NCBI GenBank assembly: GCA_963277665.1
Contig: OY728120.1
Location: 422,722,138 to 422,786,137 of the forward strand
Direction: 5' to 3'
From: Viscum album
Taxonomy: Eukaryota; Streptophyta; Magnoliopsida; Santalales; Viscaceae
DNA length: 64,000 bases
Shown here: one piece after another, positions 63,201 to 64,000 of the stretch
How the letters are laid out: each line of letters begins with the position of its first letter
Numbering within the stretch: the first letter of the stretch is position 1
Position numbers and translations under genes: made by a program
Notes under the pieces: generated by a model
Told to the model about the DNA's origin: nothing
What the model saw: only the letters and a program-made list of their open reading frames with translations
Databases searched by the model: none

Positions 63201-64000
63201 ATTCATGGTTTATAGATATTGATAGTTGTCCCCAAATGAATGTAACTATCCTATGAATGAATATTAATTGAATACAATGGATTATTCCCTGAAATGTTTG
63301 TATCATTATCTTTTGTCTGAAAATTATTTGAAGTATACGGACCATAAAATCCATATATACATATTCACCAACTTTTATTTTAATCTTTAACAGAGGATAT
63401 GGTTCATGTACATGTAGTAATTTTATTTTTAACTATCTTACATGATGAATAATATAAATAGTGTCACATGTACTTTGATATATAATACACAATCTCATGC
63501 AATTCAAGAATCTAGTTCTAAGTGGGCGATGGTATCTTTTTTTGATGAGAATATTATAAAGGTTTAGGATACATAGGGGAACATGACCCTAATATCCTTA
63601 TCAATTACTTCTACACTTCTGATCCAGGTTAGGGAGGGTATATATGAGCATCAAGATTTTTTATCTTTGATGGAAATCAATTAAGGTGGAGTGTCACCAT
63701 TATATTGGACTATATATGACAATATAATCACATATTTCTAGGGTTTTGTTTTCTTGAAAACATATATATGGTATGATCTAATACCATAGGTCCCTATCTT
63801 GAAGTGGGAAGTACATATTATATATCGAAAATGTATTTTTATCATCGTAGATTGTTCTGGTGGTTATGGATGATGAATGAGGTTGTGTTTGATGTGATGC
63901 TACACCTATCGACATATCATGGTCAGGATTCATCAACTGGGTGGATTTCTACGACTATTTCTTATTCTATAATGGAAGTGGGATGATTTCACCATGGATT
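63201..64000 (+). pseudogene. RNase H-integrase linker of the right-edge element, cut by the window end
   Basis: Continues the element to the left. LSITSTLLIQVREGIYEHQDFLSL near 63,600 resembles the linker VRPTLLDRIKEAQ..D.EL that precedes integrase. The open frame 63,804-63,986 ends with MNEVVFDVMLHLSTYHGQDS, which fits L..EIL.EAH.S.YSIHPGST of the HHCC finger. The second His is kept; the first is displaced. The integrase core would lie beyond base 64,000. Confidence 0.5.

Overview
The window is intergenic plant nuclear DNA made of layered, decayed Ty3/gypsy LTR retrotransposons; I could not support any host gene, tRNA, rRNA or CRISPR array. A plant source follows from the lineages present: a Tekay-type chromovirus with a C-terminal chromodomain and a Tat/Ogre-type element with a second, archaeal-type RNase H. 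Both lineages are known only from plants. High AT content, visibly scarce CpG outside the youngest element, and long decayed elements between long anonymous stretches suggest a large, slowly purged genome. I cannot name the species.

Layout: 1-9.7 kb is AT-rich sequence with two very old pol remnants in opposite directions: RT plus RNase H on + at about 3.06-4.1 kb, and an integrase core on - at about 7.38-7.74 kb. 9,709-22,026 is a structurally complete Tekay-type element on -, with two LTRs of about 3.82 kb, a 5-bp target duplication (ATTCA), an initiator-Met tRNA primer site, a polypurine tract, and gag, protease, RT, RNase H, integrase and chromodomain in order. Every coding domain is broken by stops or frameshifts. 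22.0-25.1 kb is anonymous.

About 25,089-51,596 reads as one very old Tat/Ogre-type element on +. Diverged direct repeats of about 2.4 kb (its LTRs) bracket a long leader, a probable gag and protease, RT, archaeal-type RNase H, integrase, and a 3' region of about 5 kb holding two families of degenerate tandem repeats. Its 3' LTR is split by a 3.76-kb solo LTR (45,922-49,685; duplication ATCAT) related to the Tekay LTRs, so the Tat element was there first. An antisense, coding-looking segment of unknown identity lies in its leader (32.15-32.54 kb).

51.6-61.9 kb is anonymous AT-rich DNA with CA-rich and (AT)n-rich patches. From about 61.9 kb to the right edge a further + strand chromovirus-like pol remnant (RT, RNase H, start of integrase) runs out of the window.

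Nothing here looks capable of making an intact protein. The interest lies in the nesting order, the non-canonical TG...TA ends of the Tekay-type LTRs, the tandem repeats downstream of the Tat integrase, and the antisense coding remnant.
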